Source: Aquabacterium sp. OR-4
GTDB taxonomy: Bacteria; Pseudomonadota; Gammaproteobacteria; Burkholderiales; Burkholderiaceae_C
DNA length: 64,000 nucleotides
Direction: 5' to 3'
Assembly (NCBI RefSeq): GCF_025290835.2
Contig: NZ_JAOCQD020000002.1
Location: 744,001 to 808,000, forward strand
In this document: in pieces, positions 18,240 to 26,873 of the stretch
Numbering within the stretch: the stretch's first letter is position 1
Layout of the letters: the number at the start of each line of letters is the position of its first letter
Program-made: the position numbers and the translations under genes
Notes under the pieces: generated by a model
The model's database searches: none
What the model was told of the DNA's origin: nothing
Seen by the model: only the letters and a program-made list of their open reading frames with translations

Positions 18240-19651
18240 GCGGCGCGGCCAGGGCGGGCGCACCGGCGGCCACCGGCTGGGGCGGCAGCGTGCGCCGCAT
18301 CGTGCCGCTGGCCTGGCCGCTGTTCATCGGCCAGCTGGCGGTGCTGGGTTTTGCCACCGTCGACACCATGCTGGTGGCCCGCCATTCGGCCACCGACCTG
18401 GCCGCTCTGGCGGTGGGCAGCGCGGCCTACATCACGGTGTTCATCGGCCTGATGGGCGCGGTGCTGGCCATCGGCCCCATCGTCGGCCAGCTGTTCGGCG
18501 CGCAGCGCCTGCACGAGGCCGGCCACCAGGTGTGGCAGGCCGGCTGGCTGGCGCTGGCGATGTCGCTGCTGGGCAGCGCGCTGCTGGCCTTTCCCGAGCC
18601 CTTTCTGGCGCTGGCGCAGGCCTCGCCGGCGGTGGCCGACAAGGTGCGCGGCTACCTGCTGGCGCTGGCCGCCGCGCTGCCGGCGGCGCTGCTGTTCACG
18701 GTGTACCGCGGCTTCAACAACGCGGTGTCGCGGCCCAAGGCGGTGATGGCCCTGCAGCTGGGCGGGCTGGCGCTGAAGGTGCCGCTGTCGTGGCTGCTGG
18801 TGGCCGGCTCGCCGGGCCTGGGCCTGCCGGCGCTGGGCGTGGTGGGCTGCGGCATCGCCACCGCGCTGGTGATGTGGGCGCAGCTGATCGTGGCCCTGTG
18901 GGTGATGCGCCGCGACAGCTTCTACCAGCGCTTTGACCTGGCCCAGGCCGGCCACCGCGCGCCGCATGGGCCCTCGCTGCGGGCTCTGCTGAAGCTGGGC
19001 ATTCCGATGGGCCTGACCATCCTGGTCGAGGTGACCGGCTTCTCGTTCATGGCCATCTTCATCTCGCGCCTGGGTGAAACCGCGGTGGCCGGCCACCAGA
19101 TCGCGGCCAACCTGGTGTCGATCCTGTTCATGATGCCGCTGGGCCTGTCCAACGCCACCAGCACCCTGGTGGCCCAGCGCATCGGCGCCGGCGACCTGCG
19201 CGACGCCCGCCGCCTGGGCTGGCACGGCCTGCAGCTGACCCTGGGCGTGGCCCTGGTGATGGGCCTGGCGGTGTTTGCCACGCGTGAAGGCGTGGTGCGG
19301 CTGTACACCGGCAACGCCGCAGTGGTGGCCGCGGCCCTGCCGCTGCTGGCCTGGGTGGCGCTGTTCCACGCCGCCGATGCGGTGCAGACCCTGGTGGCCT
19401 TTGTGCTGCGCGCCTGGCGCATTGCCACCGTGCCGATGGTGATCTACGTGGTGGCGCTGTGGGGCGTGGGCCTGGGCGGCGGCTACTGGCTGGCCTTTGC
19501 CAGCCAGACCAGCACGCCGGCCGCCTGGCACGGTGCGCGCGGCTTCTGGATCGCCTCGACCACCGGCCTCACGCTGTCGGCGCTGGCGCTGACCGTCTTG
19601 CTGGTGTGGGTGATGTCGCGCCAGACCTCGGCGCGCACCGGCACAGCCTGA
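18236..19651 (+). CDS. MATE family multidrug exporter
   Basis: A 471-residue, 12-helix membrane protein of the NorM type: RRIVPLAWPLFIGQLAVLGFATVDTMLVARHS at the N-terminus and the second half starting LLKLGIPMGLTILVEVTGFSF. It exports cationic drugs or metabolites using Na+ or H+. The start is set by the ATGA overlap with the preceding gene. Confidence 0.88.
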   Translation: MSGAARAGAPAATGWGGSVRRIVPLAWPLFIGQLAVLGFATVDTMLVARHSATDLAALAVGSAAYITVFIGLMGAVLAIGPIVGQLFGAQRLHEAGHQVWQAGWLALAMSLLGSALLAFPEPFLALAQASPAVADKVRGYLLALAAALPAALLFTVYRGFNNAVSRPKAVMALQLGGLALKVPLSWLLVAGSPGLGLPALGVVGCGIATALVMWAQLIVALWVMRRDSFYQRFDLAQAGHRAPHGPSLRALLKLGIPMGLTILVEVTGFSFMAIFISRLGETAVAGHQIAANLVSILFMMPLGLSNATSTLVAQRIGAGDLRDARRLGWHGLQLTLGVALVMGLAVFATREGVVRLYTGNAAVVAAALPLLAWVALFHAADAVQTLVAFVLRAWRIATVPMVIYVVALWGVGLGGGYWLAFASQTSTPAAWHGARGFWIASTTGLTLSALALTVLLVWVMSRQTSARTGTA

Positions 19652-19684
19652 GCCAGCCAACGGCGCGGCCGGCGGCGCGCAGGC

Positions 19685-21169
19685 TCAATGCCGCGGCAGG
19701 CTCAAGACGAAGCGGCTGCCGCCACCCTCGCGCGCCTCGCAGCGCACGCTGCCGCCGTGGCGCTGGGCGATCTGGCGCACCAGACTCAGGCCCAGGCCCA
19801 CGCCACCGGCCTGCTCGGCATGGCCGGGCAGGCGGAAGAACGGTTCGAAGATGCGCTCGCGGTACTCGGGCGGCACGCCGGGCCCGCGGTCGCTGACGCT
19901 CAACGCCAGGCCACCACCCGGCAGCGGCGCCAGCCGCACCGCCACATCCTGGCCGCCGTAGCGGTGGGCGTTCTCGACCAGGTTGCGCAGCGCGCGGCGC
20001 AGCAGGCGGTCGCTGCCGGGCAGCACGCAAAAAGCGGTGTCGCCGGCCTGCGCCTCGGCCGCCTCGGCGGTCTCGTCGCCCACCGCCACCTCGGCGCCAA
20101 CGCGTGCCGCCTCTTCCACCGCGATGCCCAGCAGGTCGACCTGCTCGTCGCGCTCGAGCGCGCCCGAGGCGTCCAGCCGGCTGGCCAGCAGCACCTCCTC
20201 GACCAGCGCATCGAGCTCGCGGATGTTGGTGTCGATCTCTTTCGACAGGCTGGCGCGCTGCGCCGCGGGCGAGGTGTCCGACAGGCCGCCCAGCATGGCC
20301 ACCGCCATCTTCAGCCGCGCCAGCGGCGAGCGCAGCTCGTGGCTGGCATTGGCCAGCAGACTCTTGTGCGAGTTGACCAGGGTCTCGATGCGCGCGGCGG
20401 TCTGGTTGAAGCTGCTGGCCACCGCGGCCACCTCGTCGCGGCCCGAGGCATCGACGCGCAGGCCCAGGTTGCCGCCGCCGAAGGCCTCGACGCCCTGCTT
20501 GAGCGCCTCGAGCCGGCGCGTGAGCCGGCGCACCACCGGGTAGGCGCCGGCGGCCACGGCCACGAACAGCACCGCCACCAGGGCCAGCGGCCCCACGGCA
20601 CGCGGCAGGCCGAAGAACAGGCGGTCGTTGTTGCGCGACGGGCCACTGCCATCGGTGGCGCGAAACTCGGGCGGCGGGCCTTCCGGGCCACCGGGGCCGC
20701 CCGGCCCGCCGGGGCCATTGGGCGCGCCGGCACGGCCTGACCAGATCAGCATCGCCTCGGGCGGCGGCCCGCCCAGGGGCCGGCGCAGGCTGCGCCGGGT
20801 GAGCAGCAGCGTGCGGCCGTCGTCCAGCCGCACCGAGGCCACCGACATCGGCCCGCCCTCCTCGGCCCGGCGCGCAAAACTTTCGGAGGCGGCGATGCGC
20901 CGGCCGCCGGCGTCGTCCAGCGCCATCGGCACCCGCAGGCGCTGCGACCACTCGCGCAGCGCCTCGGCCTGCTGCTCGGCCGGCGCGTCGGCGCCGGGCA
21001 GCGAGCGCTGCACCAGCTCGGCCCAGGCGGCCAGGCGGTCATTGGCCACCTGCTCGAAGCGGCTGCGCTCGTCCTCGATGTGGCGCTGCCACATCCAGCC
21101 CGACACCAGCGCAAACAGCGCCAGCGCGGCCACCACGGTGAGCCAGATGCGCAGGTAGAGCGATTTCAT
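19685..21169 (-). CDS. Sensor histidine kinase with a collagen-like segment in the sensor domain
   Basis: A 494-residue kinase: transmembrane helix at about 7-26, periplasmic sensor, second helix near 185-205, HAMP, phospho-accepting H277 in NASHELRSPLARLK, and ATPase boxes NLVENAHRYGG, DRGPGVP and GLGLSLV. The sensor contains repeated GPGGPGGPGG (about residues 150-165), an unusual Gly-Pro stretch that is probably an extended linker. It follows its response regulator on the same strand after 97 bases. The Spy/CpxP-like gene just upstream suggests a Cpx-like envelope-stress role; this is inferred. Confidence 0.9.
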   Translation of the reverse strand: MKSLYLRIWLTVVAALALFALVSGWMWQRHIEDERSRFEQVANDRLAAWAELVQRSLPGADAPAEQQAEALREWSQRLRVPMALDDAGGRRIAASESFARRAEEGGPMSVASVRLDDGRTLLLTRRSLRRPLGGPPPEAMLIWSGRAGAPNGPGGPGGPGGPEGPPPEFRATDGSGPSRNNDRLFFGLPRAVGPLALVAVLFVAVAAGAYPVVRRLTRRLEALKQGVEAFGGGNLGLRVDASGRDEVAAVASSFNQTAARIETLVNSHKSLLANASHELRSPLARLKMAVAMLGGLSDTSPAAQRASLSKEIDTNIRELDALVEEVLLASRLDASGALERDEQVDLLGIAVEEAARVGAEVAVGDETAEAAEAQAGDTAFCVLPGSDRLLRRALRNLVENAHRYGGQDVAVRLAPLPGGGLALSVSDRGPGVPPEYRERIFEPFFRLPGHAEQAGGVGLGLSLVRQIAQRHGGSVRCEAREGGGSRFVLSLPRH

Positions 21170-21266
21170 CGCTGCGGTTCAGCCACCGGCACCGGCCGCA
21201 CCGGGCCAACCCAAGGGGCCGAGCGCCCCCGCGGGCGGCACGAGCGCTGCGACGCAAAGGCGTGCA

Positions 21267-21977
21267 TCAGGCCTCATGGTCCTGCTTCTTGGCGAAGACA
21301 TAGCCCACGCCGCGCACGGTGAGCACGCGCTTGGGGTTCTTGGCGTCTTCCTCGATGCAGGCACGGATGCGCGAGACATGCACGTCGATGCTGCGGTCGA
21401 AGGCGTCGATCGGGTGGCCCTTGAGCGAATCCATGATCTGGTCGCGGCTGAGCACGCGGCCGGCACTCTTGGCCAGCACCACCAGCAGATCGAACTGGTG
21501 GCTGGTGAGATCGCAGGCCTGGCCGCCCAGGCGGGCCTCGCGCGCGCCCAGGTCGATCTCGAGCTTGCCGAACTGCAGCACCTCGTCGGTCACCGGCTCG
21601 GGCTGGGCGCGGCGCAGCAAGGCCTTCACACGGGCCAGCAGCTCCCGCGCCTCGAAGGGCTTGGGCAGGTAGTCGTCGGCGCCCAGCTCGAGGCCCAGCA
21701 CGCGGTCAAGCGGTTCGCCGCGCGCGGTGAGCATCAGCAGCGGCAGGCGCCGCGTGCGGGCATCGCCGCGCAGCTCGCGGGTGAGGTCGAGGCCGTCGCC
21801 GTCGGGCAGCATCAGGTCGAGCACCAGGGCGTCGTAGGCAGTCTGGCGCAGCCGGTCGCGGCCCGAGGCCAGCGAGCCGGCGGTGTCGACCTCATAGCCA
21901 TTCGCGCGCAGGTAGTCGCCCACCATGGTGGACAGGCGCGCATCGTCGTCGATCATCAGCAGCCGGGCGGTGGTCAT
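21267..21977 (-). CDS. OmpR-family response regulator
   Basis: A 236-residue regulator: receiver with acidic pair D10/D11, phospho-acceptor D54 in LVLDLMLPDGDG, the K in LPKPF, and a C-terminal winged helix ending VRGVGYVFAK. The ATG at 21977 gives the family start TTARLLMIDDDARL; the frame continues upstream to 22025 without a better site. It is transcribed with the kinase and probably controls the Spy/CpxP-like gene directly upstream. Confidence 0.93.
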   Translation of the reverse strand: MTTARLLMIDDDARLSTMVGDYLRANGYEVDTAGSLASGRDRLRQTAYDALVLDLMLPDGDGLDLTRELRGDARTRRLPLLMLTARGEPLDRVLGLELGADDYLPKPFEARELLARVKALLRRAQPEPVTDEVLQFGKLEIDLGAREARLGGQACDLTSHQFDLLVVLAKSAGRVLSRDQIMDSLKGHPIDAFDRSIDVHVSRIRACIEEDAKNPKRVLTVRGVGYVFAKKQDHEA

Positions 21978-22118
21978 GGACAGAACACTGTAGAGGTTTG
22001 AAATGGAAAAAGCGCCCCGGCGCACCTTGGCGCCGGAGCGAAGCCCTGGGTCAAGCGGTCGCCAGGACGGCGGTTCGGGTCGGTGCGAATCCGTGCGGTC
22101 TGGTCAGGGGCCTGCGGC

Positions 22119-22682
22119 TCAGCTGTGCGGCGGGCGGCCGCCCTCGCGCTCGGGCGGCGGGCGCTGCAGGCGCTCGCGCTGCTGCGCACGGCGCTCGGCC
22201 AGCTTCTGGCGCTGCTCGGGCGTGAACACCGCGCCGCTGTCGAGTGCGGCCTGCAGCATGCGCTTGCTGGCCAGATCGTGCTGGGCGTTGAGCTTCTGGC
22301 GCAGCGCTTCGGCGGCGGCGGCGTCGACCTGCGGCGCGGCCAGCAGCTGCTGCATCTGCTGGTGCAGCTCGCGTGCGCTGTCGTGCTGCCGGCGCAGGTC
22401 GTCCTGCGCGGCGCGCCGGATCTCGCGCAGCTTGCCCTTTTGCTCGGCGCTGGCGCCCACCGCATCGAGCTCGCGCTCGGACAGCATGCCCGGGACGGAA
22501 ACCGGCGCGCCCATGCCGGGGCCCATGCGGTGCATGCTGGCGTGGCGCGGACCGGGCTGGCCAGCGCCTTCGGGCGGCTGGGCCATCACCACGCTGGCCA
22601 CGCCGGCCAACAGGGCCAGCAAGGCCACCGGGGCCACCAGCCGGTGCGGGGCCAAGGCCCCGCGGCTCATGTGAAACATCAT
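22119..22682 (-). CDS. Spy/CpxP-like periplasmic protein
   Basis: A 187-residue protein with a signal peptide (VALLALLAGVASVVMAQ) and a helical core rich in Gln, Arg and Glu containing FTPEQRQKLAERRAQQRERL, the LTxxQ-type element of Spy and CpxP periplasmic chaperones. The ATG at 22682 follows GAGGTGAAG; the GTG at 22700 would place that ribosome site inside the gene. It lies upstream of the response regulator on the same strand, an arrangement typical of feedback regulators of envelope-stress two-component systems. Confidence 0.78.
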   Translation of the reverse strand: MMFHMSRGALAPHRLVAPVALLALLAGVASVVMAQPPEGAGQPGPRHASMHRMGPGMGAPVSVPGMLSERELDAVGASAEQKGKLREIRRAAQDDLRRQHDSARELHQQMQQLLAAPQVDAAAAEALRQKLNAQHDLASKRMLQAALDSGAVFTPEQRQKLAERRAQQRERLQRPPPEREGGRPPHS

Positions 22683-22787
22683 CGTCTTCACCTCAATCAC
22701 TGTGCAGTGTCGAGATCGTGACCGCGGCCGGTATCGCCCGCACGCCGGCTTTGTAAAGTTGGGTGAAAAGCGCGCGCCTGCACGGCC

Positions 22788-23753
22788 TCAGGGCGTTGCC
22801 GGCTCCACCCGCAGCAGACGCCGGCGCAGCGCAAAGTCGGGGTTGGCGCTGCGCAGCTCCAGGCGCAGCAGCATGCCGCTGGCGCGGTCAACGGCCATCA
22901 CGCCATCCAGCCGCGCGGCGTTGGCGGTCTCTGCCAACGCCGGCGGCGGCGGGGGTGCCTCGCCGAACAGCTCAATCACCGCCACGTCGAAACGGCGCCC
23001 GCCAATCGTCTGCGGCCCGGTGGCCACCACCTGGCCCCGCACGCGGGCGGTGGCCACCAGTTCGCCGGCCGCCGCCAGATCGCCCGACAGCACCTGGCCC
23101 AGGGCCAGATCGCGGCGCAACAGACGGCGCCACGCGATCAGCGGCGCGGCGCCCTCGCCCAGGGTGTTGCCCAGCAGGTCTTGCTGCCACAGTTCGCCGG
23201 TGGCGCGCCCGTCGAGCTCGACACGGAACTCGATGCGGTCGCGCCGCAGGCCGGCCACCTGCAGGCCCAGCAGGTGGGCGCTGGCATGCAGGCCCGCGCG
23301 CTCCTCGTAGATCAGACGCTCGCCCAGCGCCACCGGCAGGGCCTGCACCCGGTGCGCGGCCATGCCGGCCGGTGCCGTGCCGCACGCCTGGGTTTGTGCG
23401 GCAGCGCGCAGCGCCTCGAAGCGGCCCTTCAGCTCGGCCAGCTGCTGCGCCTCCTCGCCATCGGGGCGCATGGCCAGCAGCGCCGGCCAGAACACCATCA
23501 CCCCCAGGCCCAGCGCGATCATGTTGTTGCCGGCCCGCGAATCCACCGCATAGGCCACATCGGCGGCACGCTGCTGCACGGCGTCGAGCTCGTCGAACAG
23601 GCGCTCGCAAGGCCAGCCGGCATAGGCCGCGGCATCACCCGGCCTGGGCTGCACGGCCGAAGAATGCGTGGCGCAGCCAGTCTGCAGCAGGCACAGCAGT
23701 GCGGCAGCGGTGGTGGCAGCAACGCCCTGGCGAAACCTCGGACAACGGAACAT
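22788..23753 (-). CDS. Putative lipoprotein of unknown function
   Basis: A 321-residue protein with an N-terminal hydrophobic stretch and a lipoprotein-like LLQTGC27 (the Gln at -3 makes the lipobox imperfect). Residues 80-95 (NMIALGLGVMVFWPALLAM) form a second hydrophobic segment. The C-terminal half resembles no family I can name. It ends 106 bases upstream of the Spy-like gene on the same strand and could belong to the same stress-response group. Confidence 0.65.
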   Translation of the reverse strand: MFRCPRFRQGVAATTAAALLCLLQTGCATHSSAVQPRPGDAAAYAGWPCERLFDELDAVQQRAADVAYAVDSRAGNNMIALGLGVMVFWPALLAMRPDGEEAQQLAELKGRFEALRAAAQTQACGTAPAGMAAHRVQALPVALGERLIYEERAGLHASAHLLGLQVAGLRRDRIEFRVELDGRATGELWQQDLLGNTLGEGAAPLIAWRRLLRRDLALGQVLSGDLAAAGELVATARVRGQVVATGPQTIGGRRFDVAVIELFGEAPPPPPALAETANAARLDGVMAVDRASGMLLRLELRSANPDFALRRRLLRVEPATP

Positions 23754-23864
23754 GGCCCCGCCATTGTGCCGCGTGCCGCAGGCCGCCCCACGCCCCCGCC
23801 GCGCCCGGCCCGCCCACTGCGCCGGCGCAGCGCGCCAGCAGGCCCGGGGCGCCGCACAGGCAAC

Positions 23865-23899
23865 AAAAAAGCCCAAGTGAATCAATCACTTGGGCTTTT
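23865..23899. terminator. Bidirectional terminator, originally behind tRNA-Ser
   Basis: AAAAGCCCAAGTGA, loop ATCAA, TCACTTGGGCTTTT: a 14-bp stem with A/T tracts on both sides. On the minus strand it follows the copied tRNA 3' end at 23904 after a few bases, so before the element inserted it was the native terminator of the tRNA-Ser gene. It now lies 7.5 kb away from the functional tRNA. Confidence 0.85.
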
Positions 23900-23903
23900 G
23901 CTT

Positions 23904-23917
23904 TGGCGGAGAGGGAG
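23904..23917. repeat. Attachment site repeat, distal copy
   Basis: TGGCGGAGAGGGAG, identical to 31383-31396, where it forms the acceptor-stem end and CCA of tRNA-Ser. This copy marks the far end of the element and is followed by the native tRNA terminator. Confidence 0.88.
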
Positions 23918-23968
23918 ACTGTCAACACCCGCGCCAGTACTCGCTCTCCGGCCGGTCGGGTATCCCTT

Positions 23969-23986
23969 CGCCAGTCTGTCCGCCAG
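23969..23986 (+). repeat. 18-bp end repeat, left copy
   Basis: CGCCAGTCTGTCCGCCAG, identical and in the same orientation to 31216-31233. One copy lies about 50 bases inside each end of the element; such sites are candidates for integrase arm binding. Confidence 0.8.
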
Positions 23987-24011
23987 GTGCGCCGCCCAGC
24001 CCGGGACAGCT

Positions 24012-24302
24012 CTATCCGCGCCTGGGCTTTGCGCTCTTTCGGCGGCTCAAGACCTGCAGCAGCGCAGCCATGTCCGGTTCAGCGGCTGGCGCGGCCGGCT
24101 GGGGCGTTGGCTGCATCCGCCCGGCGCCCAGCACGCGCTCCAGCTCGCTGCGCATCAGCAGCGGGCGGCCGTTGGGCTTGCGCTCGACATGCAGGCCCAG
24201 GCGCTTTAGGTAGCGGATCCGAGCAGCCGGCGCCACCAGCGGTGCGCACAGTTCGTTCAGTTCATCGTCGGTCAGCCAGGGCAGCGCAACGGCGGTGGAC
24301 AT
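24012..24302 (-). CDS. DUF4224 domain protein
   Basis: A 96-residue protein with the DUF4224 pattern: LTDDELNELCAPLV, RIRYLKRLGLHV and KPNGRPLLMRSELERVL, likely a small helix-turn-helix fold. The family is found in prophages and islands, usually near integrases; a DNA-binding or recombination-accessory role is plausible but unproven. It is divergent from the Xis-like gene with 67 bases between them. Confidence 0.75.
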   Translation of the reverse strand: MSTAVALPWLTDDELNELCAPLVAPAARIRYLKRLGLHVERKPNGRPLLMRSELERVLGAGRMQPTPQPAAPAAEPDMAALLQVLSRRKSAKPRRG

Positions 24303-24369
24303 TCAAGAATCGAAGCGTGGCGAATGCCCGGCATCATCAGGGCAGCGCCACCGCCTCGCAAGGATCGCC

Positions 24370-24642
24370 ATGCCACCCGCGCCGAAGTTCATGACGCTGG
24401 CCGAGTGGGGTGCAATGCGCTTCACGACACCTCCGTCGGCCTACGTGCTACGGCAGCTGTGTCGGCGCGGGCTGTTCGATCCGCCGGTCGAGAAGATTGG
24501 GCGCACCTGGTACATCCGCGAAGACGCCGTGTTGCTCACGGCTGATGCCAGGGGGCACGACTTGGAGGTCAGCGGCGACCCTGGCGCACCGCCGCGCCGC
24601 CTGACGCTGGTGGAGAAGCTGAAGTTGGGCGGGGCGATCTGA
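24370..24642 (+). CDS. Excisionase-like DNA-binding protein
   Basis: A 90-residue protein with MTLAEWGAMRF, VLRQLCRRGLF and VEKIGRTWYIREDAV, the winged-helix pattern of excisionases that read a short HTH followed by a wing. It is the only plus-strand gene in the element. By analogy it would bend DNA at the attachment arms and direct the integrase toward excision. The start at 24370 gives MPPAPKFMTL; the inner ATG at 24391 is possible. Confidence 0.7.
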   Translation: MPPAPKFMTLAEWGAMRFTTPPSAYVLRQLCRRGLFDPPVEKIGRTWYIREDAVLLTADARGHDLEVSGDPGAPPRRLTLVEKLKLGGAI

Positions 24643-24983
24643 TGGCCGAGCGCCTGGCCAGCCATGCTCGCTTGCGACAAGAAAACGCCCCGAGGCCATG
24701 TCGACCGCGGGGCGGGGAACCGGGGGGACTGAGGAGTCTCCGGATGGGCTCAGGGAGGACAAGCCCAAGGCCTTGCGGCCCGGCGGCATGGTACCGCACC
24801 CTGCCCTCCGCCGGTCCCCGGCACCCGCCGGCTGTTGCAGCCCTCCGCGCTGGCTGCGGCGCGGTTTCTTCGTGGGCTGGCCCCAGCCTCATCGGGTGGG
24901 CCTCGCGTGCGCGCGCGATGGCCTGCAAGAATTCCGGGTGCGCCTTCTTCCACCCCGCCAGCGCGGGCGCCTGGCGCCGCTCA
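24643..24983 (-). other. Gap with a coding-like remnant on the minus strand
   Basis: No complete gene is supported. On the minus strand a frame without a start, from about 25020 to 24850, reads TDERRQAPALAGWKKAHPEF and LQAIARAREAHP with codon use like its neighbours, overlapping the end of the preceding gene in another frame. It could be the frameshifted continuation of that gene or the rest of a lost one. Nothing further is seen in 24643-24850. Confidence 0.3.
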
Positions 24984-25373
24984 TCAGTCCAAGCTGCCCT
25001 GAGCTGCAGTCTCAAGAAGGCTGTCGACGGCCGCCAGGTGCTCAGCCGTCGCCGGCCCTGCGAACCTGAACAGCTCCTGATGGTCGTTCCAAGCGGCATA
25101 TTGGGTGATCGGCGGCGCCGGCGGCTCGGGCTGCTGCGTGATCAGCATCCGCGCCCGCGCATCGGCCAGCGCATCGACCTGCACCTGCAGCACACCAGGA
25201 TCCGAACTGCCTTGAGTCTCCAGCAGGCGTTCAAGGTGCGGGGTGCTCATGAACGGCAGCACCTTGTGCCACGCGGATTCGGGCTCCTGGTGGACCGGCA
25301 CGCGCCGGCGCCGTAGCTCGGCCCTGGCCAGCGCGCGCCGCACATCAGCCGGCAAGGTCGCGAAGATCGTCAT
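24984..25373 (-). CDS. Hypothetical protein of the integrated element
   Basis: A 129-residue protein, start MTIFATLPADVRRALARAEL, not recognised. It is mostly helical, with a Pro-rich middle (PEPPAPP). It overlaps the terminase-small-subunit-like gene upstream by 29 bases in another frame, which is usual for phage genes. A coding-like frame just past its stop suggests it may once have been longer. Confidence 0.6.
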   Translation of the reverse strand: MTIFATLPADVRRALARAELRRRRVPVHQEPESAWHKVLPFMSTPHLERLLETQGSSDPGVLQVQVDALADARARMLITQQPEPPAPPITQYAAWNDHQELFRFAGPATAEHLAAVDSLLETAAQGSLD

Positions 25374-25611
25374 CGGACAAGTCCTTCAGGTCGATGGTCA
25401 ACGCCTGCAGGCGCGGGTGGCAGTAGGGCGCCGCGGCCTTGGCCGCTTCCATCCGCTTGGCGGCCGACATGCGGGGGTTGCGCATCACGTGCAGCAGGTA
25501 CTCGACCGGCGTCAGGCCAGCCGCTGCCGCCGCCGCAGCCGTCTCGCGGGTCTTGTGGTTCTTGCTGCCCGGTGGTCGGCCGGCGCCGGGGCGGGTGCCG
25601 CCTCGTGGCAT
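25345..25611 (-). CDS. Small phage protein, terminase-small-subunit-associated type
   Basis: An 88-residue protein starting MPRGGTRPGAGRPPGSKN, the basic Gly/Pro-rich start shared by many phage DNA-packaging or terminase-small-subunit-like proteins, followed by GLTPVEYLLHVMRNPRMS and AAKAAAPYCHPRLQAL. Related phage genes lie just ahead of the large terminase; here no large terminase follows. If it recognises a helper phage's pac or cos site it could redirect packaging, but that is speculation. Confidence 0.6.
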   Translation of the reverse strand: MPRGGTRPGAGRPPGSKNHKTRETAAAAAAAGLTPVEYLLHVMRNPRMSAAKRMEAAKAAAPYCHPRLQALTIDLKDLSDDDLRDLAG

Positions 25612-25672
25612 GGTTTCGATTTCCTCTGATTGTTCGGGCCTGCCGGCGGCTCGAGCGGCCCGCCGGCCGCCC

Positions 25673-26335
25673 TCAGCCGCCCAGGAACTCGTTCAGCGAG
25701 TAGCCGGCCAAACTGCCCGCCTCGGCCCCCGCCTGGTTGGTGGCCGTCGTGCTCGTGGCGGAGATCGCCGCAACGGCCGCCGCCAGGTCCGCGGCGAACT
25801 GCTTCAGCCGGTCGGCCCCCAGTTGAACCAGCGCGGCGGTACTGGCGCCTCGCACGGCCGTCTGAACGGCGGTGGCCAGGCGCAGCAGCTCGCCGTCGGC
25901 GTCTCCATCGATGGACGCGTTGTTGCGGTAGCCCTGGAAGGTCCGGGTGCGGTGCAACTCGCTCACGCGCTCCTGGCCCAGTTGCGCGAGGTCGGAGGCG
26001 GTGACACCTGCGCCGCCGACGCCCGCCGCCAACAGCTCGTCGATCATGCGTCTGGTGTCGGCGTTGACCGCGGGCGCGGTGGCGCGTGCGTGGTTCGCGC
26101 TGAAGTTCGACACGCCGACGGCGAACTCGACCGGGCCGGCCTGCCCGCGCGCTGCGCTGTTCCCGACGGCCTCCGACTTGAAGCGCCGAACGAACTCAGC
26201 CAGTTCGGCGGGGGACAGCTGCCGGTTCGAGTTGCCGCAGGCGCTGGCGATTGCCAGCTGCACGGTGGCATTGACCTGCACGCCGCCGGCCTCCAGGGCG
26301 TCGACGATCTGGGCGGCGGTGGTGGTGCGTGCCAT
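25673..26335 (-). CDS. Hypothetical phage-like protein
   Basis: A 220-residue protein, start MARTTTAAQIVDALEAGGVQ, not recognised. It is Ala-rich and largely helical, with a C-terminal run of small residues (AAVAAISATSTTATNQ). A GTG at 26344 overlaps the preceding stop as GTGA and could be the true start, adding MST. Position next to the decoration-like gene suggests a structural or assembly role; this is inferred. Confidence 0.55.
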   Translation of the reverse strand: MARTTTAAQIVDALEAGGVQVNATVQLAIASACGNSNRQLSPAELAEFVRRFKSEAVGNSAARGQAGPVEFAVGVSNFSANHARATAPAVNADTRRMIDELLAAGVGGAGVTASDLAQLGQERVSELHRTRTFQGYRNNASIDGDADGELLRLATAVQTAVRGASTAALVQLGADRLKQFAADLAAAVAAISATSTTATNQAGAEAGSLAGYSLNEFLGG

Positions 26336-26340
26336 GGTGC

Positions 26341-26808
26341 TCACTTGGTATAGAAGTTGGCGATCGACACGTCGGCCAAGACGCCGTCGAGCATCGTGAC
26401 GGGTAGTGCACCAGCAGCGTCGAAGTGTGCGACCACGATTTGGCCCGCCGTCGCCGCGCGCAACCGACCAGCGGTGCCGACGGTCAGCTCTTGCCCGCGG
26501 GTGTACGTGCCGGCCGCCATCGCCCATTGGAAGATGAAGCCCGGCTCCAGAATGTAGGCCACACCACCGTCACCAGAGGCATAGGCCACCTTCAGTGGGT
26601 CAGTGTCGTCATAGAAGCTCGAAGCCAGAGGAACGTAGTAGTCCCGAATACCCAGAAGCGCCAGGCGGCCGCCGGTGGCGCTGGTGGCCTGGGAGAGGTT
26701 GGCGCCGATAAAGACGCCAGTGCACGGGAGCAGAGCACCGGAGACGGCGCGGTCGGTCACGGTGTGGGGCTGACGGTCAACAGGGCCGCGGAAAACGGTG
26801 TTGGGCAT
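26341..26808 (-). CDS. Phage-like structural protein, possibly head decoration
   Basis: A 155-residue protein, start MPNTVFRGPVDRQPHTV. The pattern of short beta-strands and Gly/Ala turns (GRLRAATAGQIVVAHFDAAG, GVLADVSIANF) is like small phage decoration or DUF2190-type proteins, in which a beta-barrel binds the capsid surface. The identification rests on pattern only. Its stop overlaps the next gene's GTG. Confidence 0.45.
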   Translation of the reverse strand: MPNTVFRGPVDRQPHTVTDRAVSGALLPCTGVFIGANLSQATSATGGRLALLGIRDYYVPLASSFYDDTDPLKVAYASGDGGVAYILEPGFIFQWAMAAGTYTRGQELTVGTAGRLRAATAGQIVVAHFDAAGALPVTMLDGVLADVSIANFYTK

Positions 26809-26873
26809 GGTGTAGACAGGTGGTGGTGGTGTGCCTGGAATGGTAGGAAGGAAGCCCCTGCACAACGTCGCCG

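Noticed and set aside
24642..25316. Plus-strand frame starting at the Xis-like gene's stop (TGATG)
   Set aside because: The product is Arg/Pro/Gly-rich without hydrophobic core and overlaps a better minus-strand gene.
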